Shown here: piece after piece, positions 1-6,100 of the stretch | How the letters are laid out: every line of letters begins with the position of its first letter | Numbering within the stretch: position 1 is the stretch's first letter | Source: Spirochaeta sp. | Lineage (GTDB): Bacteria; Spirochaetota; Spirochaetia; DSM-27196; Alkalispirochaetaceae | Direction: 5' to 3' | Assembly: GCA_027859055.1 (NCBI GenBank) | Contig: JAQIBO010000410.1 | Coordinates: 1-6,672, forward strand | DNA: 6,672 bases | Notes under the pieces: generated by a model | Databases searched by the model: none | Told to the model about the DNA's origin: nothing | Seen by the model: the letters and a program-made list of their open reading frames with translations, nothing else | Made by a program: the position numbers and the translations under genes

Positions 1-464
1 ACATAGTAATACCCGCTGTGTTCGTTCTGATCGTACCGAACATCGTCAAATACAAAGAACTCCGCTTCCGGTCCGATAAATGCGGTATCACCAACTCCGG
101 AGCTTTTCAGATAATTTTCCGCCTTACGTGCGATGTTTCGCGGGTCCCTCGTGTAGTCTTCGCCGGTAATCGGATCGCCGATATTACACGTCATGACCAG
201 CGTCTTGACATCCATGAAAGGATCAATGAACGCCGTCTGGGGCTGCGGCTTGACGATCATGTCCGACTCGTTGATGCTCTGCCACCCCCGGATACTCGAG
301 CCGTCAAACCCGAGACCATCGGTAAAACTTTCTTCGTCAACCTGACTGACCGGAACCGAAAAATGCTGTTGCATCCCCGGAAAGTCCATAAAACGGAAAT
401 CGACGATCTTGACGTCCTCTTTCTTCATCAGTTCAAGCACGTCTTTGGCGGTCATCTCACTCAT
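1..464 (-). CDS. glnA: Glutamine synthetase type I, N-terminal part (cut by window edge)
   Basis: Glutamine synthetase joins ammonia to glutamate using ATP, the main entry of nitrogen into metabolism; the family works as a cytoplasmic dodecamer. Only the first 154 codons are here, about a third of a usual GSI of roughly 470 residues. Reading from the ATG at 464 gives MSEMTAKDVLELMKKE, then the family's GFDGSSIRGWQSINESDM motif near residues 53-70, and GPEAEFFVFDDV near residues 129-140, which holds the first metal-binding glutamates. The start is set by a strong GGAGG (471-475) six bases upstream. An internal ATG three codons later is possible but less well placed. The gene has its own promoter candidate in the gap upstream. 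The adenylylation tyrosine and the C-terminus lie outside the window, so regulation by adenylylation cannot be judged. Identification is secure from the motifs. Confidence 0.96.
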   Translation of the reverse strand, partial: MSEMTAKDVLELMKKEDVKIVDFRFMDFPGMQQHFSVPVSQVDEESFTDGLGFDGSSIRGWQSINESDMIVKPQPQTAFIDPFMDVKTLVMTCNIGDPITGEDYTRDPRNIARKAENYLKSSGVGDTAFIGPEAEFFVFDDVRYDQNEHSGYYY

Positions 465-511
465 TCTTTTCCTCCAATACATATAGGATAGCTTCACGCC
501 CAAAGGTTCCG

Positions 512-545
512 TAAATGTTGCCTTCAGTCTCGTTTGCTACATTTA
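512..545 (-). promoter_or_regulatory. 5' leader hairpin of the glnA message
   Basis: On the minus strand TAAATGT (545-539) pairs with ACATTTA (518-512), a perfect 7-bp stem. An A/A mismatch and two further G-C pairs extend it inward, leaving a 14-base loop. The predicted transcription start for glnA is about 547, so this stem would form the very 5' end of the message. Such terminal stems can protect mRNA from 5'-end-dependent decay. The pairing is visible; the function is inferred. Confidence 0.45.
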
Positions 546-553
546 TGTCGGAC

Positions 554-582
554 AATTTACAGAAAAATACGTATTGTGTAAA
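554..582 (-). promoter_or_regulatory. Candidate glnA promoter (sigma-70 type)
   Basis: The minus strand has TTTACA (582-577, five of six matches to the -35 consensus), a 17-base spacer, then TAAATT (559-554, four of six to the -10 consensus). This predicts a start near 547 and a leader of about 83 bases. A run of eight T (599-592) lies just upstream and could act as an UP-like element. A second overlapping candidate is TTGAAA (593-588), 18 bases, TATTTT (569-564). No sigma-54 promoter of the TGGCAC-N5-TTGCA type was seen, so glnA here does not look sigma-54 controlled. Confidence 0.5.
566..575. repeat. 10-bp perfect palindrome in the glnA promoter spacer
   Basis: AATACGTATT reads the same on both strands and falls between the -35 and -10 elements of the glnA promoter candidate. 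That is a common place for a repressor operator. It is flanked by a 6-bp inverted repeat, TTTACA (556-561) and TGTAAA (577-582), although the two symmetry centres differ by 1.5 bases. No known regulator site is recognised. Confidence 0.4.
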
Positions 583-591
583 GCGGTTTTC

Positions 592-638
592 AAAAAAAAT
601 ACGGCCTGTTTGCATAAATATGTAAGGAGCGTAGCCGT
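592..638 (-). terminator. Weak candidate terminator after pgsA
   Basis: On the minus strand ACGGC (638-634) can pair with GCCGT (605-601), followed after one A by eight T (599-592). The order of stem then T-run fits an intrinsic terminator for the pgsA transcript. However, the stem is only 5 bp and the loop is 28 bases, so it is doubtful. The T-run may instead belong to the glnA promoter. Confidence 0.25.
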
Positions 639-643
639 TCGCT

Positions 644-662
644 CGGTTCACCCCGGGAACCG
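644..662. repeat. GC-rich inverted repeat downstream of pgsA
   Basis: CGGTTC (644-649) and GAACCG (657-662) form a perfect 6-bp stem with a 7-base loop, 66 bases past the pgsA stop codon. It sits in a short GC-rich island within an otherwise AT-rich gap. No T-run follows on either side, so it could be a 3'-end stabilising stem for the pgsA message but not a complete intrinsic terminator. Confidence 0.35.
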
Positions 663-727
663 GCGCCCCCGCGCGGTGATTCGGAGTTTTTTCAGTTGTC
701 AAATCGGAACCGACAGGGGGCGGTGGG

Positions 728-1312
728 TCAGGAAGCGCGGTAGTGTTTGCGGATGACCAGGAGATAATCGATCATACTTCCCCAGCTCAATAACACCGAG
801 ATACCAAACGCGCCGATCGTTACCCACGGGAGGGCGGGCATGAGGCCGTGGAGGTTCTGAATCCGGAGATGCATGAGCATCAGAAGCCCCAACCCTGCGC
901 TTACCGCATACATTACCGCTTTGAGTTTGCCGCCTTTCCGGGCTGCAAGGGCAACGCCGTCGCGAATCATCATCATCCGCAGGAAGATAATGCCAACCTC
1001 GCGATACATGATGAGAACAAACATCCATACCGGCATAATCGAAAACGCGGCAAAGACGATGAAATAGGTCAGGCGACTTACGACGTCGGCGAACGGATCC
1101 AGAAGCTTGCCGATGTCAGACACGATTTTCTGTCGCCGCGCTACCATGCCATCGAGAACGTCCGACAGTTCAATGATGACAAAAAGTACCCACAACACGA
1201 CCGAACTCAGCACGCTGAAACGCCCGGCCGTCCAATACGGCAGGAATGCAAAGATAAAGAAAACGGGGCTGAGATACAGGCGAAGACTGGTTATAAAATT
1301 GGCAATATTCAC
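728..1312 (-). CDS. pgsA: CDP-alcohol phosphatidyltransferase, probably phosphatidylglycerophosphate synthase
   Basis: Enzymes of this family move a phosphatidyl group from CDP-diacylglycerol to an alcohol in the inner membrane. PgsA uses glycerol-3-phosphate and commits lipid to phosphatidylglycerol. The complete family signature is present: D51xxD54G55xxA58R59, eight residues, G68xxxD72xxxD76, the two-metal catalytic site. The 194-residue length fits. Hydrophobic stretches lie near residues 12-30, 34-50, 82-112, 132-148 and 160-187. REVGIIFLR (104-112) and GGKLKA (127-132) resemble PgsA rather than phosphatidylserine synthase. The start is GTG, giving MNIANFITSLRLYLSPVFF, which matches the usual N-terminus of the family. 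A TAG lies in frame four codons upstream, so no longer start exists. There is no Shine-Dalgarno sequence, and the promoter upstream puts the mRNA start at the GTG itself. The superfamily is certain; the exact acceptor alcohol is less so. Confidence 0.85.
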   Translation of the reverse strand: MNIANFITSLRLYLSPVFFIFAFLPYWTAGRFSVLSSVVLWVLFVIIELSDVLDGMVARRQKIVSDIGKLLDPFADVVSRLTYFIVFAAFSIMPVWMFVLIMYREVGIIFLRMMMIRDGVALAARKGGKLKAVMYAVSAGLGLLMLMHLRIQNLHGLMPALPWVTIGAFGISVLLSWGSMIDYLLVIRKHYRAS

Positions 1313-1318
1313 AAGGAG

Positions 1319-1347
1319 ATGCTACGGGGGCATCTGTAAACTGTCAA
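1319..1347 (-). promoter_or_regulatory. Promoter for pgsA, likely giving a leaderless mRNA
   Basis: The minus strand carries a perfect TTGACA (1347-1342), a 17-base spacer and TAGCAT (1324-1319, four of six to TATAAT, with the key first TA and final AT). Counting seven bases from the last -10 base puts the transcription start at 1312, the G of the pgsA GTG codon. The gene has no ribosome binding site, which agrees with a leaderless transcript. Confidence 0.55.
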
Positions 1348-1372
1348 CCGCGCTGTTATTAACGCCGCGGTT
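1346..1372 (-). terminator. Hairpin spanning the stop codon of the WGR-like gene
   Basis: AACCGCG and CGCGGTT (1346-1352 and 1366-1372) form a perfect 7-bp GC-rich stem. Inside it, after a 2x2 internal loop, GTT-AAT-AAC can close a small 3-bp stem. The stop codon (1359-1361) is in the loop region. It could end or protect the 3' end of the thrS transcript, but no T-run follows, so intrinsic termination is not supported. The downstream arm shares two bases with the pgsA -35 element. Confidence 0.35.
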
Positions 1373-1694
1373 CGGCTCCGGAATGCGCGACAGTATCGAC
1401 GTCAGTACCTGTTGTGGTTCCGAGTTTTTGTTGCAGACCGCGGAATTGCTGGTGCCGGAAGTAGCTGTACAACACCTCAAAGCCGTTTTTCAGCCGCCGA
1501 TCAATCATGCCGCGGAGCGCTTTCTGCAGCTCTCCTGCAGATTCATAGGTGAAATGGCGTTCACTGGTCAGAAAAAAGTCACGACCGGCGGTAACGGTCA
1601 GTGTCGGGTAGCCGAACAGGTTTCCCTGCCGGTCAGTAATCGTCACATAGCGGGTACTTCCATCGTCGTCTTTTCGGTACAGCGTCACCATCAT
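1359..1694 (-). CDS. Small WGR-like domain protein of unknown function
   Basis: A 111-residue soluble protein. Residues 3-77 have the layout of a WGR domain: strands (VTLYRKDD, RYVTITDRQGNLF, TLTVTAGRDFF), then HFTYESAGELQKALRGMIDRRLKNGFEVLYSY. The pattern of an aromatic residue, an amphipathic helix, and Lys/Arg-rich residues before Gly-Phe/Tyr matches the WGR end. The name-giving W-G-R is degenerate here (A36-G37-R38). The last 25 or so residues (threonine-rich, then EPRR) look disordered. WGR domains in PARP enzymes bind nucleic acid; a lone domain has no known role that I can name. ATG at 1694 is followed directly by a second ATG; neither has a Shine-Dalgarno sequence. With only three bases between it and the upstream stop codon, translation is probably coupled. 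The domain call is by eye and moderate. Confidence 0.65.
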   Translation of the reverse strand: MMVTLYRKDDDGSTRYVTITDRQGNLFGYPTLTVTAGRDFFLTSERHFTYESAGELQKALRGMIDRRLKNGFEVLYSYFRHQQFRGLQQKLGTTTGTDVDTVAHSGAEPRR

Positions 1695-1697
1695 ACG

Positions 1698-2654
1698 TTA
1701 CTGACTATCGGCGAATTCTCCCGGTACAATAAGTCCATCCGGCGTCAACCCGATGAGATACAGCCCTGGTTGAAGAAACCCCCCATCCTCCCGGGGAAAT
1801 CGGATAACCGCACGCTCAACGTAGGTCAGCTCCCTCGTCGAAACACCCGTAAACAGTGAAGCCCTGAGACTTCCCGGGGGATACCGACGTAGTTCGGCGT
1901 GAGTTCCCTGGTTGATTGGACCAACCTGACCTTCGGCATCGACGGTTACCGTGAGGGGGAGCCCGGACGGCGGAAACCACCAGAGCACCGCCGGGGTTTT
2001 CACCGTTTCCACTGTTATTCGAACGCTCGCATCCAGCGGCACCGTCGCTACGACGGGCCATATCCCCGGTCTCTGCAGCGGCGCGTCCTCCGTCCCCACC
2101 GGCTCCGTGTGCATCGTCAGCAACGGCGTTGTCGACAGCATAGCGAGCTCGAGGGAGTCGCTCCCGGGAACCTGTCGGACTCGAAGCAGCGCCAACGAGA
2201 GTCCCTCCGGAGGCTGCGCCTCTTCTTGCGAGACGATGAACGGTCTTAAACGGCGCAGCGGCGCGAATTCCCGATCGGGAATCGGGTTCCAGAGCGCCAG
2301 CGGTATCCCCAGGACCGCTATTAACGCTGCGAGGGGGAACAAACGCCACCACCGCGGAGTGGAGATTACGAGGAAGGTCCAACCGGTGAACCCCGCTGCG
2401 AGGATCACAGCGGAACGCCATTCCCGGAGGAGAAGCGGACCGGCGACGGTCAGAAACGCCCCCCCGGTCACGGCAACAGCCGCCGTAAGAACAAGCGGCG
2501 TCACGAAGCGGCACCGTCGACGAAATACCACCGGCCGACGGCGATGCTGCCGCCGCCGGAACACACATGACGCGCCGACGCCGATACAGACGCCGACAAG
2601 AGATATGAGAAAGAAGGGGTGTTGCGACAGATACGATACAACCACCGCTTTCAT
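1698..2654 (-). CDS. Uncharacterised membrane protein with four helices and an exported C-terminal domain
   Basis: I do not recognise this 318-residue protein. Hydrophobic helices lie near residues 13-32, 50-72, 81-99 and 105-122. The loop 33-49 has ten arginines in seventeen residues, and a short RWWR loop follows helix 3. By the positive-inside rule, both loops face the cytoplasm, putting the N-terminus and the roughly 195-residue C-terminal part outside the membrane. That tail is rich in Pro, Val, Thr and Leu, lacks further helices and looks like a beta-rich domain; no catalytic motif is visible. The frame is open to 2729, but the ATG at 2654 is preferred: it lies 13 bases past the carboxypeptidase stop, whereas the earlier start would overlap that gene by 62 bases and add a polar extension. 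No clear Shine-Dalgarno sequence is seen. Its place in the thrS unit suggests co-transcription, not function. Confidence 0.75.
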   Translation of the reverse strand: MKAVVVSYLSQHPFFLISLVGVCIGVGASCVFRRRQHRRRPVVFRRRCRFVTPLVLTAAVAVTGGAFLTVAGPLLLREWRSAVILAAGFTGWTFLVISTPRWWRLFPLAALIAVLGIPLALWNPIPDREFAPLRRLRPFIVSQEEAQPPEGLSLALLRVRQVPGSDSLELAMLSTTPLLTMHTEPVGTEDAPLQRPGIWPVVATVPLDASVRITVETVKTPAVLWWFPPSGLPLTVTVDAEGQVGPINQGTHAELRRYPPGSLRASLFTGVSTRELTYVERAVIRFPREDGGFLQPGLYLIGLTPDGLIVPGEFADSQ

Positions 2655-2667
2655 TATCGGCGGGTGG

Positions 2668-4320
2668 CTATATTCGGTATATCTCTCCGTACTTCCGATT
2701 GAGATAATCGATGAAATACGATGGATCAAGCGGCTGTCCCGTAATCTCTTCTACCAGCGTTCCCGCGCTGCGGACCTTTCCGTACCGGTGAATATTGCTT
2801 CGGAGCCAGGCAAGGATCGCACCCGTTTCTCCCGCAGCAACTGCATTCCACATGTCCGGCATCTCGCGCTCCATCACGGTGAGGAACTGCGCCGCATACA
2901 GGTTACCGAGAGCGTACGTGGGGAAATACCCGAACGCTCCGAACGACCAGTGGACATCCTGTAGAACCCCGTGGGCGTAATCAGGAGGTTCGACGCCAAG
3001 CAGCGTTCGGCTTTTCTCGTTCCACGCACCGGGAAGGTCATCGACGGTAAGGTCGCCGGCGAGAAGCGCCTGTTCCAGTTCAAAGCGCATAATCACGTGC
3101 AGACCGTAGGTCACCTCGTCCGCCTCTACGCGGATAAGTGAGGGTTCAACGCGGTTGATCCCGCGATAAAACGCCTCCAGCGACACCCCCTGCAGCTGGT
3201 CGGGAAACGTCCGTCCCAGGTCCGGTAACCAGCAGGTCCAGAACTCGCGACTTCGGCCGATCATGTTTTCCCACATCCGGCTCTGTGATTCGTGGATTCC
3301 CAGACTTGTGCCCTCGGCAAGAATTGTTCCGTGCAGGGATTCAGCGACGCCGAGCTCATACAGGGCGTGACCGGTCTCGTGAATTGTGGAAAACAGTCCC
3401 GATGTAACAAGCTTTTCGTCGTAACGGGTGGTGATCCGCACGTCATGGGCGCCAAGGGTTGTGGTGAACGGGTGGGCGCTGCGGTCCAATCGTCCGCGAT
3501 TCGCGTCGTAACCGAGAGCGGCCATTACGCGACGGCTGATCGACTCCTGGCGATCAGCCGGAAACGAATTGTCAAGAAAGGAGGTGTCGACCTGCGGCGC
3601 CTCACCGATCCGGCCGACCAGATCTACCAGCCCGGCGCGCAACGTGGCAAACACCGCGGTAACGTCATCCGTTCTGGCATACGGTTCGTATTGGTCCAGG
3701 AGGGCGTCGTAGCGGTTGCCGTCGTGTCCAAGCACGTCGGCGGTTTCCCGGCTCAGGTTCAGCAGTTTTTCCAGCCACGGCTTGAACTGGTTGTAATCGT
3801 CGGCGCGTCGCGCGGCGGCCCAGGCGTGCTGTCCGCGGCTGGCCGTTTCCGCCAATTCGCGAACCAGACGAGCGGGAATTCGCGTTGATTGCCGGTACTG
3901 GCGATCCTTCTCGCGAACGAACGCCCGGTTGACCTCCTCGCGGGAGATCTCCTCACGCTTTTCCTCGGCAGCGTTGGCCCCGCCGCCGTCTTGGTTGCGC
4001 CGCCCGTGTGTCCCGTCGGTATCCGCACCCTCCGGCGCGTCCTCCCCGTACCGGTACCGCACCGACTCCAACAGCTCGCCCACCCGGTCACTGGTGTTCC
4101 GTTGATGGATCAGACTCTGCAGCAGCGCCTGCTGACCCGCCCGCTCCTCGACCGCCTGCTCGGGCATATAGGTTTCCTGATCCCAGTTCAGGACAGCAGC
4201 AGTGTGCTCCAGCAGGCGCGCCTCGCCGTCAAGAGTCCGTAGCTCTTGTAACGCGCTGTCGGCCGCACCACCGTCCCCGGGCATGGCGTCCGCGGACATG
4301 GCCCCGCCGGCCGCGCTCAT
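2668..4320 (-). CDS. Family M32 metallocarboxypeptidase (Taq-type thermostable carboxypeptidase)
   Basis: A zinc-type carboxypeptidase that trims residues from peptide C-termini, probably in the cytoplasm since no signal peptide is seen. All M32 motifs appear in order: HPF (283-285), DVRIT (293-297), the metal site HETGH (314-318), HESQS (343-347, with Glu344 the expected third ligand), IRVEAD (396-401) and GVLQDVHW (451-458). At 550 residues it is longer than the usual 500 or so, through a Gly/Ala-rich N-terminal extension of about 20 residues and a low-complexity insert at 92-124. The ATG overlaps the thrS stop as ATGA, with GGGAG (4330-4326) five bases upstream, so translation is coupled to thrS. 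Met8 and Met13 are in-frame alternatives, but this ribosome site favours the first. It may recycle amino acids from peptides. Family assignment is certain; substrate preference cannot be read from sequence. Confidence 0.96.
   Translation of the reverse strand: MSAAGGAMSADAMPGDGGAADSALQELRTLDGEARLLEHTAAVLNWDQETYMPEQAVEERAGQQALLQSLIHQRNTSDRVGELLESVRYRYGEDAPEGADTDGTHGRRNQDGGGANAAEEKREEISREEVNRAFVREKDRQYRQSTRIPARLVRELAETASRGQHAWAAARRADDYNQFKPWLEKLLNLSRETADVLGHDGNRYDALLDQYEPYARTDDVTAVFATLRAGLVDLVGRIGEAPQVDTSFLDNSFPADRQESISRRVMAALGYDANRGRLDRSAHPFTTTLGAHDVRITTRYDEKLVTSGLFSTIHETGHALYELGVAESLHGTILAEGTSLGIHESQSRMWENMIGRSREFWTCWLPDLGRTFPDQLQGVSLEAFYRGINRVEPSLIRVEADEVTYGLHVIMRFELEQALLAGDLTVDDLPGAWNEKSRTLLGVEPPDYAHGVLQDVHWSFGAFGYFPTYALGNLYAAQFLTVMEREMPDMWNAVAAGETGAILAWLRSNIHRYGKVRSAGTLVEEITGQPLDPSYFIDYLNRKYGEIYRI
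3533..3560. repeat. 10-bp perfect inverted repeat inside the carboxypeptidase gene
   Basis: CGGCTGATCG (3533-3542) and CGATCAGCCG (3551-3560) are exact reverse complements separated by 8 bases. In the mRNA this is a stable stem with loop CCAGGAGU, covering codons about 254-263 (ADRQESISRR). A perfect 10-bp stem is uncommon by chance in a window this size. No T-run follows, so it is not an intrinsic terminator. Confidence 0.55.
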
Positions 4321-6065
4321 ATCAGCTCCCGTGACACCGTCTTGTGGCGCATCATCTCCTCAAACGCGGTAACGCTCATCGCCGGCAACCGCTCACCGGT
4401 ACGGGTTCGAACGCTGACTTCGCCGGAGGTGGCCTCGTTTTCCCCCACAACCAGCATGTACGGTACCTTTTGTGTCTGGGCACTCCGGATTTTCGCGTTC
4501 ATCCGGTTGTCGGAAAGGTCCGCTTCAACCCGATACCCCGCCTCAAACAGCTTTTTTGCGACCGTGCCCGCGTACTCGTGAAACGCCGGGGCAACCGGTA
4601 CGACAACTCCCTGCACCGGTGCAAGCCACACGGGAAACGCCCCGCCGTAGTGTTCGATCAGGACCCCGAAAAACCGTTCCAGCGAACCGAGAAGCGCGCG
4701 GTGAACCATATACGGCCGCTTCTCCTGGCCATCGGTGTCCACAAAGGTCATATCAAACCGTTCGGGCAGGTTGAAGTCGAACTGGATCGTGGTCATCTGC
4801 CACTCACGACCGAGGGCATCCTGCACCTTCAGGTCGATTTTGGGTCCGTAAAACGCCCCGCCACCCTCGTCAAGCTCGTATTCCATCTGCTCCGCATCCA
4901 GGGCGGTTCGAAGGCTCTCCGTCGCTCGGTCCCAGTCCTCCTGCGCGCCGACCGCCTTTTCGGGCCGGGTCGACAGGTACGCCTTGATCTTTTCAAACCC
5001 GAACGCATGCCACATACGCATTGAAAAGCGCAGAACTTCAAGGATTTCGTCCTCAATCTGGGCGGGGCTGCAAAAGATGTGCGCGTCATCCTGGGTGAAG
5101 CCGCGGACGCGCAACAGGCCATGGAGTACGCCGGAGCGCTCGTACCGGTACACGGTGCCAAGCTCGCCCCAGCGAAGCGGCAGGTCGCGATAGCTGCGTT
5201 TGTCCGTTTTGTAAATCATGATGTGGAACGGACAGTTCATCGGTTTGGCGTAGTAATCCGCGTTGTCCAGCTCCATCGGTGAGTACATGTTCTCTTTGTA
5301 AAAATCGAGATGGCCCGAGGTTTCCCAGAGCCAGCTCTTGCCCACATGCGGGGTGTAAAGCAGTTCATAGCCGCCTTTCCGGTGTTCTTCCCGCCAGAAG
5401 TCCTCGATCGCACCGCGAATGCGGGCACCTTTCGGGTGCCAGTAGATAAGACCGCTTCCCGCTTCTTCGTGGGTGGAAAACAGGTCCAGCGCCCGCCCCA
5501 GCTTCCGGTGATCCCGTTTTTCGATCTCCGCCAGCCAGTTGAGGTGTTCCCGCAACTCCTTGGGCGTTTCCCAGGCAGTACCGTAGATGCGTTGCAGCAT
5601 CGGCCGCTTTTCGTCGCCCCGCCAATAGGCGCCGGCAATGTTCAGCAGCTTGAACGACTTGGGGTGGATCGCTCCGGTCGTCTCCACGTGCGGTCCCTTA
5701 CAAAGGTCGACAAAGGTATCCACGGTATACGTGGACACCTCGACGTCCTCCGGCAGATCGTCGATCAGTTCCAGCTTGAACGGCTGATCGTGAAAGAGCT
5801 CCCGCGCTTTTTCCTTTCCGACAACTTCGCGGGTGAGCGCGTGTTTCCCGGCGACGATCTCGCGCATTAGGCCCTCGATCTCTTCGAGATCCTCCGGTTT
5901 GAGGGAGCGGGGAAGATCGAAGTCGTAATAAAATCCGTTATCGATCGGCGGTCCGATCGCAATTTTGGCGTCCGGAAAGAGCTGAAGAACAGCTTCAGCC
6001 ATGACGTGAGCGGTGGTATGACGAATCCGATACAACGTTTCATCACGAGTCAGTGTTTCCGACAT
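4317..6065 (-). CDS. thrS: Threonyl-tRNA synthetase lacking the TGS domain
   Basis: Charges tRNA-Thr with threonine in the cytoplasm. The editing domain is intact, with H16xxxH20 and C122xxxH126, the site that removes misattached serine. The class II catalytic core follows: motif 2 and its extension (about 306-331, including RVRGFTQDDAHIF) and motif 3 at about 455-470. The zinc ligands C278, H329 and H455 sit exactly 56 positions below the E. coli ligands C334, H385 and H511. The anticodon-binding domain fills about 480-582. The protein begins at the editing domain, so the usual 60-residue TGS domain is absent. This is genuine and not a missed start: a TAA lies in frame six codons upstream, and GGAGG (6078-6074) stands eight bases before the ATG. 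It heads the operon with the M32 gene, whose start overlaps its stop. Key residues are all present, so it should be active. Confidence 0.98.
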   Translation of the reverse strand: MSETLTRDETLYRIRHTTAHVMAEAVLQLFPDAKIAIGPPIDNGFYYDFDLPRSLKPEDLEEIEGLMREIVAGKHALTREVVGKEKARELFHDQPFKLELIDDLPEDVEVSTYTVDTFVDLCKGPHVETTGAIHPKSFKLLNIAGAYWRGDEKRPMLQRIYGTAWETPKELREHLNWLAEIEKRDHRKLGRALDLFSTHEEAGSGLIYWHPKGARIRGAIEDFWREEHRKGGYELLYTPHVGKSWLWETSGHLDFYKENMYSPMELDNADYYAKPMNCPFHIMIYKTDKRSYRDLPLRWGELGTVYRYERSGVLHGLLRVRGFTQDDAHIFCSPAQIEDEILEVLRFSMRMWHAFGFEKIKAYLSTRPEKAVGAQEDWDRATESLRTALDAEQMEYELDEGGGAFYGPKIDLKVQDALGREWQMTTIQFDFNLPERFDMTFVDTDGQEKRPYMVHRALLGSLERFFGVLIEHYGGAFPVWLAPVQGVVVPVAPAFHEYAGTVAKKLFEAGYRVEADLSDNRMNAKIRSAQTQKVPYMLVVGENEATSGEVSVRTRTGERLPAMSVTAFEEMMRHKTVSRELI

Positions 6066-6100
6066 GAGCGTAACCTCCGATTAATGGATCGCCTCCCGGC

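Noticed and set aside
457..702. Minus-strand open frame of 81 codons overlapping the glnA start by 8 bases
   Set aside because: It runs through the glnA promoter and leader, has no family resemblance and no ribosome site, and its end merely reads through the glnA Shine-Dalgarno region.
698..703. TTGACA-like box on the minus strand just after pgsA
   Set aside because: No acceptable -10 hexamer occurs 16-19 bases downstream, so it is not supported as a promoter.
465..727. Sigma-54 promoter or glutamine riboswitch upstream of glnA
   Set aside because: No TGGCAC-N5-TTGCA element and no glutamine-aptamer-like sequence were seen on the minus strand.
1107..1859. Plus-strand open frame of 250 codons across pgsA and the WGR-like gene
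   Set aside because: It crosses two minus-strand genes and their intergenic promoter and shows no recognisable motif.
2655..2729. Upstream ATG adding 25 residues to the membrane protein
   Set aside because: It would overlap the carboxypeptidase coding region by 62 bases; the ATG 13 bases after that gene's stop codon gives a cleaner N-terminus.
1951..2964. Long plus-strand open frame (337 codons) opposite the membrane protein and carboxypeptidase genes
   Set aside because: It is antisense to two better-supported genes, is full of Arg, Ser and Thr with no domain pattern, and is expected as a by-product of GC-rich coding DNA.
5715..5739. Imperfect inverted repeat inside thrS (TCCACG-GTATA-CGTGGA with a 3-bp outer stem)
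   Set aside because: The core stem is only 6 bp and lies in conserved coding sequence (VSTYTVDTFVD), so chance is a sufficient explanation.
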